Shown: positions 27,278-35,905, counted from the first letter of the stretch. The stretch is DNA of 64,000 nucleotides from an uncultured Porphyromonadaceae bacterium (GCA_902493335.1 CABUPJ010000014.1:1-64000), one strand, 5' to 3'. The notes: generated by a model from the letters alone, not told the origin. Numbers and translations are program-made.

Positions 27278-28219
27278 TTATTGGTATAATGCGTTGGCGA
27301 GGGCGGTGATGCCGTCTGCGCCGGGAAGGTTGGGGTAGGCCTTGTCAAGTGCTGAGGCAAATTCGTCGGGATTCGTTGCTGTTTCGAGGAGGCTTTTGAT
27401 TGTGTTGAGATAAGCGATTTTGAATTCGACCGATTCTTTTTGAGTCGCTCCGCCGTGTCCGCCGATGAAGAGGACGGCTCCTGAGTTGAGTTCGCGTTCG
27501 GCTTCAGCGATTTCGGCGTCGACGGCTGCGCGAGAAGTGAGTTGCAGATGACTCATATGTGCTTTTGCCGGAGTCCAGTGTGTGTAATATACTTTGTCGC
27601 CGATGATGATGCTTGCGGCGGGAAAATCGGAGCTGGCGCCGCGGTGGAATGCAAATGGCACACCTGCATAAACCTGTGTCGACTCAAAGGCAACTTCGTC
27701 TTCCTTACCCGTAGGCATTGAGGTCATTGTGTCGCCGAATGTCTGTTCGAAACTCTTCATCATGCCGCCGTAGACAGGGCCTTTGACAAACGCGGGCATT
27801 CCTTCTGTCATCACGACTTCATGGTCGCCGGTGCCTCCGACATGATAATCACTGATGCGTTTGGCGACGGGTTTGCCGACATTGTCGAGATAGCTGCCAA
27901 ATTCATTGACATTCACTTTGAAAAGAGGCTCTTCCATCGTCACTACCGAGTCAGCGCCTTCGATGATATAGCTTGCGTCGTTCATCACGTCCTGCGTGTA
28001 ATAGACGTGAAGTCTGAAGTCTCCGAGGTCATAGACTTCTACGCGACCGGCGGATTTTTCCTCGCCGAGCAGAATTGCAAGGTTGACGCTGTCGGGTTTC
28101 AATGCTGTTTCTTTGTTGAGATTGTCGTTTTCCATAACGTTTTCTTTTGTTTTGTTGTTAGTGCAGCTTGCCAGTGATATGATTGCGACGGCTGCGATTG
28201 CGAGGGTTGTAAATTTCAT
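27278..28219 (-). CDS. Lipoprotein with a degenerate metallo-beta-lactamase-like fold
   Basis: The 313-residue protein has a lipoprotein signal with cysteine 19 (SLASCTNN). The rest resembles MBL-fold hydrolases: a strand run DFRLHVYYTQDVMNDASYIIEG, then a VGGTGDHE loop near residues 127-134 and VYYTHWTPAKAHMSHLQ and GGHGGATQ near the end. The family metal motif HxHxDH appears lost (only its last histidine, in DYHVGG, seems kept), so hydrolase activity is doubtful. Own promoter box at 28253-28260; no partner gene nearby. Could be a scaffold, binding protein or a divergent enzyme using other ligands. Confidence 0.55.
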   Translation of the reverse strand: MKFTTLAIAAVAIISLASCTNNKTKENVMENDNLNKETALKPDSVNLAILLGEEKSAGRVEVYDLGDFRLHVYYTQDVMNDASYIIEGADSVVTMEEPLFKVNVNEFGSYLDNVGKPVAKRISDYHVGGTGDHEVVMTEGMPAFVKGPVYGGMMKSFEQTFGDTMTSMPTGKEDEVAFESTQVYAGVPFAFHRGASSDFPAASIIIGDKVYYTHWTPAKAHMSHLQLTSRAAVDAEIAEAERELNSGAVLFIGGHGGATQKESVEFKIAYLNTIKSLLETATNPDEFASALDKAYPNLPGADGITALANALYQ

Positions 28220-28252
28220 TGTTCAGCCAGTGTTTTATTGTTTTTTCTGACG

Positions 28253-28260
28253 CAAAGTTA
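28253..28260 (-). promoter_or_regulatory. -7 promoter box for the MBL-like lipoprotein gene
   Basis: On the minus strand TAACTTTG matches TAnnTTTG, 34 bases before the start codon. Confidence 0.5.
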
Positions 28261-28412
28261 ACATCGCAGCAGCCCAAAAGTCAAGAAGGCGCTTGAATGA
28301 CAGATAGTTTCATCGAGGTTAGAATTATAGGAAAACAGCAGGTTATAAAATCGTTTTTAATAAATTTTAACCACAATCGAATTTTTATATTGCATAATTT
28401 ATGAGTGTTGGT

Positions 28413-28420
28413 TACCTTTG
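28413..28420 (+). promoter_or_regulatory. -7 promoter box for the HxlR regulator
   Basis: TACCTTTG matches TAnnTTTG, 27 bases before the start codon. Confidence 0.55.
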
Positions 28421-28446
28421 TAGAGTAATTTAACTATCAAAACTTT

Positions 28447-28809
28447 ATGAGGGACGAACTTCACCCGAATTGCCCGATACGCAATATTCTTGCCCGTTTC
28501 AGCGACAAATGGTCGTTGTTGGTACTCTATACGCTCAATCTTTATCCGACGATGCGCTACAACGCGCTGCGACGCGACATACCCGACATTTCGCAAAAGA
28601 TGCTGACCAACACGCTGCGCACCCTTGAAGAGGATGGTCTTGTGACGCGCACGATATATGCCGAGGTACCCCCGCGGGTCGAATATGCCATCACTGACCG
28701 AACCCGCTCGCTGCTGCCGCATATCAATTCGCTCATCGGCTGGGCCAAAGACAATATGCCCGATATCCTGCGCGACCGTGCCCGTAATAATAAGAGGTGT
28801 ATTGAATAA
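28447..28809 (+). CDS. HxlR family winged-helix regulator
   Basis: The 120-residue protein is a full HxlR domain: NCPIRNILARFSDKWSLLVLYTL near the N-terminus with the family cysteine, MRYNALRRDIPDISQKMLTNTLRTLEEDGLVTR as recognition helix and wing, and YAITDRTRSLLPHI. These regulators often sense electrophiles or redox state through the N-terminal cysteine and control nearby oxidoreductase or efflux genes. It is convergent with the MFS gene, the last gene of the export operon; the operon promoter is over 4 kb away, so a regulatory link is possible but not shown. Confidence 0.88.
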   Translation: MRDELHPNCPIRNILARFSDKWSLLVLYTLNLYPTMRYNALRRDIPDISQKMLTNTLRTLEEDGLVTRTIYAEVPPRVEYAITDRTRSLLPHINSLIGWAKDNMPDILRDRARNNKRCIE

Positions 28810-28811
28810 AA

Positions 28812-28870
28812 ATATACCTTAAAGGATATAAATCATTAATCAGTAATGGTCTATACTCTTTAAGGTATAT
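28812..28870. repeat. 13-bp inverted repeat between convergent genes
   Basis: ATATACCTTAAAG (28812-28824) is an exact inverted copy of CTTTAAGGTATAT (28858-28870), separated by 33 bases that contain a smaller CATTA/TAATG hairpin. It lies between the convergent HxlR and MFS genes, so a bidirectional terminator is the simplest reading. Confidence 0.5.
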
Positions 28871-28905
28871 CCGGTCTTTCGTATGCGAAAGCTGTATTTG
28901 GGCTG

Positions 28906-30501
28906 TTATCGCAGTGTCGGGTCGGGTGTAGAGTGGGGGTTGCGTATCCAGCGGGCCGCGGCGCCCATTTTGGGCAGAAGTCGCGTTACCGGGGGCGTAT
29001 ACCGTGCGAGAAGTATTATAAGCATCATGGCTACGCCGAGGATAGCAAGATAGCCCAGACATTCTTTGACGGCAATCATGATGTTCTGTTGTGTGAAATA
29101 GCTGCCGAACCACGACATCCTCGCTCCGTCAGTATCGGCTATCTCTGACGAAGTCAGCATGACTGTCTTGCTCATGGCCCAGGCAAACATGCGTTCGACG
29201 GCCGCGCCTGCGGCCGCCGTTCCGACGCCGCATCTGACGAAGCCGACAATGGCGACGTTCATGAATGTATGCTGGAACGGTATGGTAGTGCATATCATAT
29301 ATGTAGCTCCTGATTCCATCATCACCTCGCCCATGCCGAAGGCAAACAGCGGGATATAGAACTGCCACGCTTCTGTCGCCGGATCGATGAAAAAGTAAGT
29401 TGCCATGATATAGAATGTTGTCAGCAGAAAACATGCAAAAAAGAATATCTTTGGGCGCCACTTCCATCTCACGAGGGTGAGATAGGTAAACACCGCGCCG
29501 ATAACAATGCCGTATATTTCGGGGTAATTGAAGCCGACGATGGTGAAGTAGTCATATCCGGCTACCGTGTTCATGAACACCGGCTGCAGGACGTGTGCCG
29601 ACGCCTGAAGCACGGCTATCCCGGCCAGGACGAAAACGACTTTCCACGTCGTTGTATAGCGGAATGCCCCGAGCGAGATGAACGGATTCTTATGATAATG
29701 CGATTCGATCAGCGTCAGGGCAAATACTATTATGAAAAGCCATGTGGCGCACCATATCTCGCGGCTTTCCCACCAGTCGTAATGTTCGCCGAAGTTGAAT
29801 ATCCATGCGGCGATGCAGCAAGTCGCGACCCAGAGCACGTGACCGGTCCAGTCGACTCCTTTCAGCGGTATGTAAGGTGCGCACCGGTGGTCGTGGTTCA
29901 TCATGAAATAGACGATGGCGTCGACGACGAGCATGAGTCCGATGATAATGAGGTAGACATAGCGCCAGTTGAAGTCATACGAGATATATGCCGTCATCAG
30001 GCCTGAGACCTGTATCGCGCCGCAGACGAGGATATAGACGACGGGGAAGAATACGCCATAGTTGCGTGTCGGTGTGATGTTCAGCTGTATCGTGCTCATG
30101 CAGGCAAACATGCCCATCATCTTGAAGTATCCCGCAAAAAGACAGACGAGCCATAGCACCCACGGCACGGTTGACCAGGGGGCCGCGATGGCGCAGACGA
30201 TTGAACCGATGCTCGACACAAACCACATCTGGCGGCTGTAGAGATAGAATTTCCATCTGAACAGCACGGGGAAAATCATGTTGAGTCCGATTAACGAGCA
30301 ATAGCTCGCCATAGTGACGTCTTCGCTGATAAACGACAGCTCACCGACCATCTGGCTTAGGGCGGCAAGATATACGCCGCCCGAAAGCTGGTAGAAGAAC
30401 GCAAACATGATGATCAGCCAGAAACGCAGCTGTCGTGGCACCCACGGCTTGTAGACCGAGAGGCGGTTGCTCGAGAACGGGCTTGGTCCGTGTCCCATCA
30501 T
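28906..30501 (-). CDS. MFS transporter of the EmrB/DHA2 type
   Basis: The 531-residue protein has about 14 hydrophobic segments, as in 14-TM drug:proton antiporters, with an extended loop near residues 205-225 and a C-terminal polar tail. The start overlaps the end of the HlyD-like gene (ATGA). Together with the TolC- and HlyD-like genes it makes a one-operon tripartite exporter of EmrAB-TolC type, moving toxic compounds or a native metabolite from the cytoplasm to the outside. The gene order outer membrane - adaptor - MFS is common in Bacteroidales. Substrate unknown. Confidence 0.82.
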   Translation of the reverse strand: MMGHGPSPFSSNRLSVYKPWVPRQLRFWLIIMFAFFYQLSGGVYLAALSQMVGELSFISEDVTMASYCSLIGLNMIFPVLFRWKFYLYSRQMWFVSSIGSIVCAIAAPWSTVPWVLWLVCLFAGYFKMMGMFACMSTIQLNITPTRNYGVFFPVVYILVCGAIQVSGLMTAYISYDFNWRYVYLIIIGLMLVVDAIVYFMMNHDHRCAPYIPLKGVDWTGHVLWVATCCIAAWIFNFGEHYDWWESREIWCATWLFIIVFALTLIESHYHKNPFISLGAFRYTTTWKVVFVLAGIAVLQASAHVLQPVFMNTVAGYDYFTIVGFNYPEIYGIVIGAVFTYLTLVRWKWRPKIFFFACFLLTTFYIMATYFFIDPATEAWQFYIPLFAFGMGEVMMESGATYMICTTIPFQHTFMNVAIVGFVRCGVGTAAAGAAVERMFAWAMSKTVMLTSSEIADTDGARMSWFGSYFTQQNIMIAVKECLGYLAILGVAMMLIILLARYTPPVTRLLPKMGAAARWIRNPHSTPDPTLR

Positions 30502-31532
30502 CTGATTACTTTACATTCGACATTCATTCCCGACCGCAGACGGCTCATATCCTCGCCGTCGGTTTCGGGCGCAAACCTTATTTTCACGGGAATGCGCTGT
30601 TCGACCTTGACAAAGTTGCCTGTGGCATTGTCTTGCGGTATGGGAGAATATTTTGCCCCCGTGGCGTTTGAGATAGCTTCGATGATGCCCGTATATTTTA
30701 TGTCGGGTAGGGCGTCGACAGAAATCGAGACTGTGTCGCCGATTGCCATTCGGGCTGTCTGTGTCTCCTTATAGTTGGCCACGACCCAGGTATCGCCGGT
30801 GTCGACGACTGACACGATTGTCTGTCCGGGCTGTATCAGCTGTCCGGGCTGTATGTTGCGGCGCGATGTATATCCGTCGCATGGTGCGGTCAGCACCGTG
30901 TACGACAGGTTGAGTTCGGCGAGGCTGACGGCCGCTTCGGCCAGCTCTATGCCGGCGTCGTTTTGGCCGAGGCGGTGGCGCTGCTGCTGGGCGACCAGGC
31001 CGGTAGAGTTCTTCTGTCGTTTCAGCATATCGCGTTTGGCTTTGAGTGCAAGGCAGTTTGTCTCGACGGCATCATACTGCTGCCGCGTCACGGCATCCTG
31101 GGTCAGCAGGGCCGAATAGCGCTCGAGGTCACGTTCTGCGTTGCGCAGCAGGGCTTCGACTTCGGCAAGCGCCGACTCGGTGACGGTTATGTCGTTGGTC
31201 GAGGTCGATACGGCCGATGTCGCGACATTCTTGCCTGAGAGGGCGTTTTGCAGATTGGCTTTGGCCTGAGCCAGCTGGAGACGGAAATCGGCGTCCTCGA
31301 TTATCGCGAGTGTGTCGCCTTTGTGTACCGGAGTGTAATCGTCAAAACGTATTTCTTTCACGAACCCCTGAACGCGGCTGATTACCGGCACAATGCGTTG
31401 ATAAACCTGAGCGTTGTCGGTGTATGTCGATGACGAGAAGCCAATGAACCTGAAGGCTATCCATGCAAAACCTATAGCTATGAGAATTATGACTCCGGCA
31501 TTCTGGAGCCTGCGGCGAGTTTTCTGTTTCAT
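30498..31532 (-). CDS. HlyD/EmrA family membrane fusion adaptor
   Basis: The 344-residue protein has one N-terminal membrane anchor (about 10-30), a short beta-barrel/lipoyl half near IVPVISRVQGFVKEIRFDDYTPVHKGDTLAII, a long coiled-coil hairpin (about 85-205) and the second half GYTSRRNIQPGQLIQPGQ, ending with the barrel domain. This is the EmrA form of adaptor that joins an inner-membrane MFS pump to a TolC channel. It overlaps both neighbours by 4 bases (ATGA), showing tight translational coupling. Confidence 0.9.
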   Translation of the reverse strand: MKQKTRRRLQNAGVIILIAIGFAWIAFRFIGFSSSTYTDNAQVYQRIVPVISRVQGFVKEIRFDDYTPVHKGDTLAIIEDADFRLQLAQAKANLQNALSGKNVATSAVSTSTNDITVTESALAEVEALLRNAERDLERYSALLTQDAVTRQQYDAVETNCLALKAKRDMLKRQKNSTGLVAQQQRHRLGQNDAGIELAEAAVSLAELNLSYTVLTAPCDGYTSRRNIQPGQLIQPGQTIVSVVDTGDTWVVANYKETQTARMAIGDTVSISVDALPDIKYTGIIEAISNATGAKYSPIPQDNATGNFVKVEQRIPVKIRFAPETDGEDMSRLRSGMNVECKVIR

Positions 31533-32848
31533 AATGTAGTTAATGTTCCTGCGATGAAATGAAGTTGGTAATAATAATATCTTGTTGAGATTTCAGCGTT
31601 GACGAGACGTACGCCGGCATCGAGGCGCGCGTTAGACGCGTCGAGCATGTCGGTGAGAAGCGCGAGCTGGTTGTCGAATCTGTTGGCGACCACGGCATAG
31701 TTCTCATCTGCGAGCTGCACGTTCTTGCGCTCGATTTCGAGGCGTTCCTTCGCCTGACGGTAGAGGGTGGTGGCCTCGGTTATGTCCCTTTCGATGTGTG
31801 CGGCTGTGGCCTCGCGTTCATTGCGTATGCTCGCCAGCGCGAGATTATGTTTTCTTGTTGACCTGGGCGTTGTGAAAAGCGACGAGATATTCCATTTGAC
31901 ATTGACGCCGACAAACCATGCGTTGTAGTTCTTGTCGATGGCCGGCACTTCAAATGTGACAGGCCCGAGAAAGTTGTCTCCGGCGACAAGCCCAATTTTC
32001 GGTATGTAGTCAGCGTGGGTGATTCGGCGCTTGAGGCGCTCCATGTCGGCTGACAGGTCGAGAGATTTCAGCGACGGCGAGTTTGTCGCGGCTGATTCCA
32101 TCCACGTGCCGGCATCGCTGTCTGCATTCAAATTGCCGTCTGCGGTAATGTCGGGTATGATTTCTGTCGACTGATCAAGCCCGAGCATCGAAACGAGATT
32201 GTTGTTGAAGATTCTTATGGCGTTTTCTGTCGCGAGACGGTCGTATGTGAGCGACGACAGGCGCAGCTCATAGCGTGTAATGTCATTTTTCAGGACGATG
32301 CCCTGAGAGTGCTTCGCCTTCATCTCTCCGATAAGCTTCTCTGTCAGTCGTATGTTCTCGTTATAGACTTGCAGGAGATTGCGGTGCTTGGCGAGTTCGA
32401 GATAATTTGTGGCAAGAGCCATTCTCACTGAGTTGACAGACAGCATGCGGTTGTTCTCGGCCATTTCGGTTCCTTTTTTCGCCAAACCTATGCCCGACGA
32501 GATGGCGCCCCCGGTGTAGACTGGCTGATATAGCTCTACGCCGAGAGTATTGCTGAAATGAGGCAGGCGGTCACGCGTGGCATTGCCGAAATCGCGGTCG
32601 AGTATGGTGCCGTCGCCGAGATAACTCAGCGTGAGCGACGCGTTCAATTGCGGCAGACGGGCGTTTTGGGCTACAGCTTCGCCCTGCCGCGCGGTAGCGA
32701 TTCTTGAATCTGCGGTAGCTATATCGGCGTTCTGTCTGTCTGCGAGGCCGAAAATTTCGCCGATAGACATCTGTCTGACTCCCTGACCGTATGCGCCGGG
32801 CATGAGTGTCACGACAAATGCCGCTAACAAATTGATTGTTTTTGTCAT
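31529..32848 (-). CDS. TolC family outer membrane efflux protein
   Basis: The 439-residue protein has a signal peptide (about residues 1-21, ending in AYGQ) and two outer membrane efflux protein (OEP) repeats, each with long alpha-helices and short strands: IATADSRIATARQGEAVAQNARLPQLNASLTL near 40-70 and a second copy near 250-400. First gene of the operon TolC-HlyD-MFS. Its start codon lies ~300 bases downstream of the only strong promoter box, behind a structured leader that holds a 47-codon frame. Confidence 0.9.
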   Translation of the reverse strand: MTKTINLLAAFVVTLMPGAYGQGVRQMSIGEIFGLADRQNADIATADSRIATARQGEAVAQNARLPQLNASLTLSYLGDGTILDRDFGNATRDRLPHFSNTLGVELYQPVYTGGAISSGIGLAKKGTEMAENNRMLSVNSVRMALATNYLELAKHRNLLQVYNENIRLTEKLIGEMKAKHSQGIVLKNDITRYELRLSSLTYDRLATENAIRIFNNNLVSMLGLDQSTEIIPDITADGNLNADSDAGTWMESAATNSPSLKSLDLSADMERLKRRITHADYIPKIGLVAGDNFLGPVTFEVPAIDKNYNAWFVGVNVKWNISSLFTTPRSTRKHNLALASIRNEREATAAHIERDITEATTLYRQAKERLEIERKNVQLADENYAVVANRFDNQLALLTDMLDASNARLDAGVRLVNAEISTRYYYYQLHFIAGTLTTL

Positions 32849-33155
32849 CTGTAAAATATGATTATGATTGATATGTGGTTCTGAAAAGGCGCGCTGATTG
32901 CGGCATCATTACCCCCGCAGGGTTATGACGCCAAATGATTCGACAGCAAGGCGAATCTTACTGAAGTGTATTCCAGAATGCAGTCGGGTAGATGGGGGTT
33001 AAAGAGCAGAGCGTCGTTTTATCACAAAACTGTGGGACTCCCTTATAATCTTCGTTAAGTGCTAATGAATCAAGAGTGTAGTAAGTGTTTGTATACATCA
33101 TTCAGTTTGACTTTCCGCAGCCTTTTCCTCAAAGGCTGCATCGTCAAATCCGATG
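32849..33155 (-). promoter_or_regulatory. Structured 5' leader of the efflux operon
   Basis: This ~300-base gene-free leader is read on the minus strand from the promoter box at 33163-33156. In order it contains: a nested hairpin (33148-33106; TTTGAC/GTCAAA outer and GCAGCCTTT/AAAGGCTGC inner arms) at the very 5' end; a 47-codon frame (33101-32958); a GATTCG/CGAATC hairpin (32957-32937) that begins one base after the stop codon; and a strong hairpin (32932-32902; GGCGTCAT/ATGATGCC outer, ACCC/GGGT inner). The layout resembles a translation-controlled attenuator. Which hairpin would terminate is unclear, since no long T tract follows. Confidence 0.5.
32958..33101 (-). CDS. Possible 47-residue leader peptide of the efflux operon
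   Basis: The frame opens with two ATG codons (33101 and 33098) just after the first leader hairpin and ends at TAA, one base before the next hairpin. The product starts MMYTNTYYTLDS and is rich in Thr, Tyr, Leu and Pro, with two cysteines; it has no signal peptide or membrane span. A frame of this size can arise by chance, so the main support is its position between the hairpins. It is not a known family. Confidence 0.35.
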   Translation of the reverse strand: MMYTNTYYTLDSLALNEDYKGVPQFCDKTTLCSLTPIYPTAFWNTLQ

Positions 33156-33163
33156 CAAAATTA
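33156..33163 (-). promoter_or_regulatory. -7 promoter box of the efflux operon
   Basis: On the minus strand TAATTTTG matches TAnnTTTG. Transcription would begin near 33149, exactly at the first leader hairpin. Confidence 0.55.
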
Positions 33164-33247
33164 CAAAAAAATAGTCAAAGAATGAGCCGTGCGATTGTAT
33201 GTAGGAATTCAAATTTATGAAAACTTGAGATTTTCAGTAAAAATATT

Positions 33248-33255
33248 TATCTTTG
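33248..33255 (+). promoter_or_regulatory. -7 promoter box for the DUF2806 gene
   Basis: TATCTTTG matches TAnnTTTG, 18 bases before the start codon. Confidence 0.55.
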
Positions 33256-33272
33256 TAATAAAGGATTAAGTT

Positions 33273-34157
33273 ATGGGATCATTGATTGAAATTAATACCG
33301 AGGGTCTTGCCAAATTGGCTGAGACAATTTGCTACGCAACAGGCTGGACTGCGCGCGGGCGTAAGAAAATGGCAGATGCCGACTCCTACGCGGTGATAAG
33401 ACAGGCCGAGACTGAGGCCAAGGCTGAGTTGTTGCGACTTAAAGGTCAGGATGAAGTCGCAAATTATATTGAGGCGAGAGAAACACGCAAACTGAATAAT
33501 GTTAAATCTGTCCTTGAAAAGGCGACTTCGCATTTCACTGAAGGTGAGAAAGTCTCTGACGAACCGGTTAATGCAGACTGGACAAACCGATTTATTGGCA
33601 TCGTCGAGGATATCTCGGATGAGACGTTACAGGATATATGGGGCCGCATCCTCGCCGGTGAGGTGAAACAGCCTAATTCATATTCGCTCAGAACCCTTGA
33701 TCTTCTGCGCAATATCACCAAAGATGAAGCCGAGCTTTTTGTCAAGGCTTCGAAATATTATATCGAGGCCAACTTCATCTGTACCGAAGATTTTGCATTA
33801 TCGCTTCATGAAACCTTGCTTTTAGGCGAGATCGGGTTGATTAATAGCGAAGACTTGACGAAAGATTGGTCGGTTGAACCTAATGATGTAAATAAGATTC
33901 CTGTTGATAAACAAAATTTATTGATTTTGCATAATAATACTGATAGAAGGATAAGATGCAATATATCTGTCAAAAAACTGACAAAAGCCGGCATTGAAAT
34001 TATGACGTTGATAGAAAACCCTGAGCGGTCGGAGTTTTATAAATCGCTCACGCGTTTTCTCAAGGCAGAAGGTATCTCTCGGATAACCAGACACCACATT
34101 GTGGATTATGGCAATCAGTGTCAGTACTTGATACATGGCGAGGAGCTTGACGCATGA
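33273..34157 (+). CDS. DUF2806 domain protein
   Basis: The 294-residue soluble protein fits DUF2806: an N-terminal helical part rich in Glu/Lys/Ala (about 30-90), then the conserved core WTNRFIGIVEDISDETLQDIWGRILAGEVKQPNSYSLRTLDLLRNIT (about 103-150), where aromatic and WGRILAGE residues are typical, followed by an alpha/beta tail. The family is found scattered in bacteria, often in variable regions, and its function is unknown. It has its own promoter, a more AT-rich composition than the efflux operon, and no clear operon partner. Accessory or defence-like roles are speculation. Confidence 0.7.
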   Translation: MGSLIEINTEGLAKLAETICYATGWTARGRKKMADADSYAVIRQAETEAKAELLRLKGQDEVANYIEARETRKLNNVKSVLEKATSHFTEGEKVSDEPVNADWTNRFIGIVEDISDETLQDIWGRILAGEVKQPNSYSLRTLDLLRNITKDEAELFVKASKYYIEANFICTEDFALSLHETLLLGEIGLINSEDLTKDWSVEPNDVNKIPVDKQNLLILHNNTDRRIRCNISVKKLTKAGIEIMTLIENPERSEFYKSLTRFLKAEGISRITRHHIVDYGNQCQYLIHGEELDA

Positions 34158-34262
34158 AGCTGTTTGGCTTTTGACGATTGCTCGCGCTGTTTTTTACTCT
34201 CTTGATAAATCTCCCGAGGGCTTTCGGTTGTTTATCTAATACATAATAACACAATAAAAACT

Positions 34263-34829
34263 ATGGATAAAAAATTGATTATATTCGTCCTGTTGCTGGC
34301 AAGTGCAATGTCAGCTGTGGCGCGGCCTCAGTATGAAGACGACGAAGAAACCGTGCAGCGCCGCGCGAGAGAGAAACGCATCGAGGCGATAAAAGACTCG
34401 ATTCGTGCAGTTGAAGCTTTCAAGGCTTTGCAGCAGTATGATTTTGTGATTGAAGCCGACAGACTGTCGTTCAAGTATGGTGAAACGGCCTATGTCACGT
34501 CAAGTACAAATTTCATCTCGCTCACAGGCGACCGTGCGGTCATACAGATAGCCCCCTTTCATGGCGGCGGCCCTAATGGAGTCGGCGGTATAACGCTTGA
34601 AGGCCGGGCGACTAACGTCAAACTCAAGACAGACAAAAAAGGCAATTCGACTCTGACGATGAATGTTTCGGGAGCAGTCATTTCGGCGACAGTCAGCATT
34701 ACGCTGCCTAAAAACGGATATATGGCGACGGCGATTGTCAATTCCAATTTCAGGTCAAACCGCATCACGCTCTACGGCACGCTGCTTCCGACATCTAAAT
34801 CCGATATATTCAAAGGTCGTTCATTCTGA
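34263..34829 (+). CDS. DUF4251 domain protein
   Basis: The 188-residue exported protein has a signal peptide (about residues 1-20, ending in AVARP), a charged helix (about 25-60) and a beta-rich DUF4251 domain (about 65-180) with FVIEADRLSFKYGETAYVTSSTNFISLTGDRAVIQIAPFHGGGPNGVGGIT. The family is restricted to Bacteroidota; function unknown. It ends 87 bases before rubrerythrin, without a visible terminator. Confidence 0.82.
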   Translation: MDKKLIIFVLLLASAMSAVARPQYEDDEETVQRRAREKRIEAIKDSIRAVEAFKALQQYDFVIEADRLSFKYGETAYVTSSTNFISLTGDRAVIQIAPFHGGGPNGVGGITLEGRATNVKLKTDKKGNSTLTMNVSGAVISATVSITLPKNGYMATAIVNSNFRSNRITLYGTLLPTSKSDIFKGRSF

Positions 34830-34916
34830 TCTTGCGCTGTGAACCATTGTTAGGCCAATGGCGTTTAATTGAGGAAAGAATCAATTAAAACGTAAAAAAC
34901 ATTAAGCAGATAAAAT

Positions 34917-35498
34917 ATGGAAACAAAAAGCATCAAGGGAACACGCACCGAGCATAATCTTCTTGCATCTTTCGCCGGCGAAAGTCAGGCCCGTTCACGC
35001 TATACACTCTTTGCCGAGAAGGCTCTCGAAGAAGGCTATCAGCAGATTGCGGCTGTATTTATGGAAACAGCCAATCAGGAGCTGAGCCATGCACGTCAGT
35101 TCTTCGCTCTTCTCGAAGGCGGCACAGTAGAGATTTCGGCCGGCTATCCCGCCGGAGTTGTCGGTGATACGAAGACAAACCTTGCCGAAGCGGCGGCAGG
35201 CGAACGCGAAGAGTGGAGCGATCTGTATGAAAATTTTGCCAAGGTCGCCCAGGATGAAGGTTTCCCTCATATCGCAAACTTATATAAACTCGTAGCCAAG
35301 GTCGAGGTCATGCATGAACAGCGTTATCTCAAACTGCTCGAACGTCTCGAAAGCGGCACTGAGTTTGACGATGTTCAGCCTGTCGAGTGGATGTGCCGTC
35401 GTTGCGGGTTCACAGTCACAGCCAAGTCTGATCCTAAACGCTGTCCCGTCTGCGGCGCCGACCAGGGCTGGTTCCAGCGCAAGGCCAACAACTATTAA
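34917..35498 (+). CDS. rbr: Rubrerythrin
   Basis: The 193-residue protein has the ferritin-like di-iron domain (about 1-145) with ESQARSRY, ETANQELSHARQF and EVMHEQRYLKLLE motifs, and the C-terminal rubredoxin-like [Fe(SCys)4] domain with CRRCGF and CPVCGADQGWF. It reduces hydrogen peroxide in the cytoplasm of anaerobes using reduced rubredoxin or NADH-linked donors. Full length and intact. Together with the PerR-like regulator and EFR1 protein it shows an anaerobic, oxygen-defended lifestyle. Confidence 0.97.
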   Translation: METKSIKGTRTEHNLLASFAGESQARSRYTLFAEKALEEGYQQIAAVFMETANQELSHARQFFALLEGGTVEISAGYPAGVVGDTKTNLAEAAAGEREEWSDLYENFAKVAQDEGFPHIANLYKLVAKVEVMHEQRYLKLLERLESGTEFDDVQPVEWMCRRCGFTVTAKSDPKRCPVCGADQGWFQRKANNY

Positions 35499-35529
35499 TT
35501 CCTGCCGAATCATTATAAAAGGCATACAT

Positions 35530-35570
35530 ATACACCAAAGCCCGACTTTGATAGCCGGGCTTTGGTGTAT
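35530..35570. terminator. Perfect bidirectional terminator, rubrerythrin / HU
   Basis: A perfect 15-bp stem (ATACACCAAAGCCCG with its complement) around an 11-base loop separates the convergent rubrerythrin and HU genes. Confidence 0.85.
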
Positions 35571-35596
35571 TAGATGATAGAAAGAATCGTTATTGA

Positions 35597-35869
35597 TTAT
35601 TTTACCTTTTCGGCAAGGTCGGCGCCGGCTTTGAATTTGACGGCTTTGCGTGCGGGAATTTCGATAGTTTCTTTTGTGCGGGGGTTGATGCCTGTGCGGG
35701 CACCTTTTTCTACTGTTGCAAATGTGCCGAAGCCGAGAATTGCAACTTTGTCGTCCTTGGCAAGAGCCTCGGCGATTGTTTCCACGGTAGCGTCGAGAGC
35801 GGCTTTGGCGTCGGCTTTGGTCAGACCGGCTTTGGCTGCGATCTCGTTGATAAGTTCTGTTTTGTTCAT
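35597..35869 (-). CDS. hup: HU family DNA-binding protein
   Basis: The 90-residue protein is a standard HU: an N-terminal helical MNKTELINEIAAKAGLTKADAKAALDA half and the beta-arm region GFGTFATVEKGARTGINPRTKETIEIPARKAVKFKAG with the conserved proline-containing tip. It bends and packs DNA in the nucleoid. It has its own promoter box at 35906-35913 and a shared bidirectional terminator. Confidence 0.96.
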   Translation of the reverse strand: MNKTELINEIAAKAGLTKADAKAALDATVETIAEALAKDDKVAILGFGTFATVEKGARTGINPRTKETIEIPARKAVKFKAGADLAEKVK

Positions 35870-35905
35870 AATTAATTAGAATTTAATTTTTTTGGTAACT
35901 ACGCG

